DNA of 6,627 nt. It comes from Streptosporangiaceae bacterium (GTDB lineage: Bacteria > Actinomycetota > Actinomycetes > Streptosporangiales > Streptosporangiaceae). A program made the position numbers and the translations under genes. The stretch covers positions 1-6,627 of the forward strand of contig JASHSO010000136.1 of assembly GCA_030038715.1 (NCBI GenBank), given 5' to 3'. The notes beneath the pieces were generated by a model, which was not told the DNA's origin, made no database searches, and saw nothing but the letters and a program-made list of their open reading frames with translations. Of the stretch, positions 5,500 through 6,627 are shown in pieces (the stretch's first letter is position 1; every line of letters begins with the position of its first letter).

Positions 5500-6603
5500 C
5501 TACTGCACGGCTCGGGTGATGATAGCGCCTTCCAAGCTCTTGGCCCGTCCGCCGACGAGCTGCCCCACCGCCCAGCATCGCGCACGCGTGCAGGCGATCG
5601 CGAAGAGATAGTCCCTGGGTGAGGGTGCCGGCTGAGCCGACCAGGTCCTGCCCGCGTTACTGGTGGCGTCAATGTTTCCCGCTTGCCCGACAACCCAGCA
5701 GTCAGAGGCACTGGCGCACGCTATCGCCGAGAAAGAATCCGCCTCAGCGAGCTGGGTTTCCCACGTTCTGCCGCCATCGTGAGTAACTATCACATGGCCG
5801 ACCGCGCCGTTCAGCGATGATGCCCAGCAAGTCGATGCGGTAGGGCAGGCAACGCTGCCCAGCCCTGTTGTTCGAGTCGGCAACCTCTCGCGCTGCCACG
5901 TGGCGCCACCATTGAATGTGGCGAGCATGATTCCGTCTTCTGGCCTGATCTTGGACTGCCCCGCGGCCAGGCAGTGGGCGCCATCGCAGGTAACAGAGTT
6001 CAGCGCCTGATGCCGAGAAGAGTACTGAGTCACCCATGAGGCGCCGGCATTAGTCGTGAACACCACGCTGTTGATCAGTACGGCCCAGCATCTCGTGGTA
6101 CTGGTGCAGGAAACGCTTTGGAAGCCGTTATTCGGGACCAGCGGCTCGGCCTGCCATGTCGCACCGCCGTTGCTCGTCACCAGCGTCAGCCCGGCGCTAC
6201 CGTCGCCTATGCTGACCGGGCTGTCCTCGGAACCTACCGCGACGCAGTCGCGCGCAGAAGTGCACGAGATCCCAAGCACGCTGCCGTTGACAGCGCTTGG
6301 AAGTTTCTGGCTAACCCAGCGGACCCCGCCGTCGGTGGTGGCAACAATGGCCGGATACCAGTGGCCGTCTCTCGCGAATCTGGAGCCGGCAGCCCAGCAG
6401 TCATCGGCATTGACGCAGGAGACGCCCTCCAGTACGGGCGTGCCGCTCGGCAGCTTCTGGGCTACCCAGCCTGTGCCGGCCGCCGTCGCGATGGCGACCG
6501 CTGGGAAGGCCGAGCCGGCAGTGGCGATGAGCACGCTCCCGGCCGCGCAAAGGCAAGCAGCCGCAGCCCGAGAGCGCAGGCGCCAAACCTTGCATGTAAG
6601 CAC
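5500..6603 (-). CDS. Secreted seven-bladed beta-propeller (BNR/Ycf48-like) with a Cys pair per blade
   Basis: Exported protein of 367 residues. A Sec-type signal peptide is visible (basic VWRLRSR, then an Ala/Cys/Leu-rich core to about residue 40). The rest is seven repeats of roughly 40-50 residues. Each has a cysteine pair in a pattern like ISCTSARDCVAVG: 63/69, 114/120, 166/172, 206/211, 253/259, 296/302 and 338/343. Six Asp-box-like turns follow the pattern TSNGGATW (near 89, 143, 183, 229, 274 and 314). The N-terminal strand WVAQKLP probably closes the ring with the C-terminus. Such BNR/Ycf48-like propellers bind ligands or proteins; no enzyme residues can be assigned. The start is GTG 6603, with AAGGA at 6610-6614 and an in-frame stop just upstream (6607-6609). 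It shares strand with the flavoenzyme, 197 bases away. The function is unknown. Confidence 0.88.
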   Translation of the reverse strand: MLTCKVWRLRSRAAAACLCAAGSVLIATAGSAFPAVAIATAAGTGWVAQKLPSGTPVLEGVSCVNADDCWAAGSRFARDGHWYPAIVATTDGGVRWVSQKLPSAVNGSVLGISCTSARDCVAVGSEDSPVSIGDGSAGLTLVTSNGGATWQAEPLVPNNGFQSVSCTSTTRCWAVLINSVVFTTNAGASWVTQYSSRHQALNSVTCDGAHCLAAGQSKIRPEDGIMLATFNGGATWQRERLPTRTTGLGSVACPTASTCWASSLNGAVGHVIVTHDGGRTWETQLAEADSFSAIACASASDCWVVGQAGNIDATSNAGRTWSAQPAPSPRDYLFAIACTRARCWAVGQLVGGRAKSLEGAIITRAVQ

Positions 6604-6609
6604 AGATTA

Positions 6610-6614
6610 TCCTT
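6610..6614 (-). promoter_or_regulatory. Shine-Dalgarno of the propeller gene, overlapping a -10-like TATAAG
   Basis: The minus strand reads TATAAGGATAATCT and then GTG 6603. AAGGA is six bases from the start and is a good ribosome-binding site. The overlapping TATAAG could instead be a -10 box for a leaderless transcript starting at or near the GTG. The upstream -35 region is outside the window, so I cannot choose between the two. Confidence 0.45.
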
Positions 6615-6627
6615 ATACGGGCTAGAT

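Overview
This is high-GC chromosomal DNA from an actinomycete. The evidence is GC-rich codons, GTG starts, Shine-Dalgarno sites of the AAGGAG/GGAGG type, and actinobacterial families (MarR/ABC pair, Tat-exported berberine-bridge-like flavoenzyme, secreted Cys-rich propeller). The genus cannot be assigned from this sequence.

Layout. (1) 1-1162, minus strand: a MarR-type repressor followed by the first third of an ABC exporter half-transporter that runs off the left edge. The two genes overlap by a GTGA junction, and a candidate promoter/operator lies just upstream of the repressor. (2) 1387-2456, plus strand: a two-gene unit of an OsmC-like peroxidase-fold protein and a RibD/DHFR-like reductase, 26 bases apart. 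(3) 2457-2726: 270 bases in which no gene or convincing promoter was found. (4) 2727-3284, plus strand: a solitary small protein with a possible N-terminal zinc site and a C-terminal winged helix. (5) 3285-3628: a 344-base gap between convergent genes that has no credible gene but is packed with adjacent inverted repeats. (6) 3629-5302, minus strand: a Tat-exported FAD oxidase-like protein with both residues for bicovalent flavin attachment. (7) 5303-5499: a gap that contains, on the minus strand, an isolated 20-codon tail matching the C-terminus of phosphoenolpyruvate carboxylase. (8) 5500-6603, minus strand: a secreted seven-bladed beta-propeller with one cysteine pair per blade.

How the genes may work together. 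The MarR/ABC pair looks like a self-regulated efflux operon. The OsmC/reductase pair is probably a redox or detoxification unit, divergent from the MarR gene. The flavoenzyme and the propeller are both predicted to be exported and lie on the same strand, but 197 bases and a foreign-looking gene remnant separate them, so co-transcription is not assured. I did not find a complete novel system. The most unusual signals are the orphan ppc tail, the hairpin cluster at 3362-3508 and the unassigned winged-helix protein.
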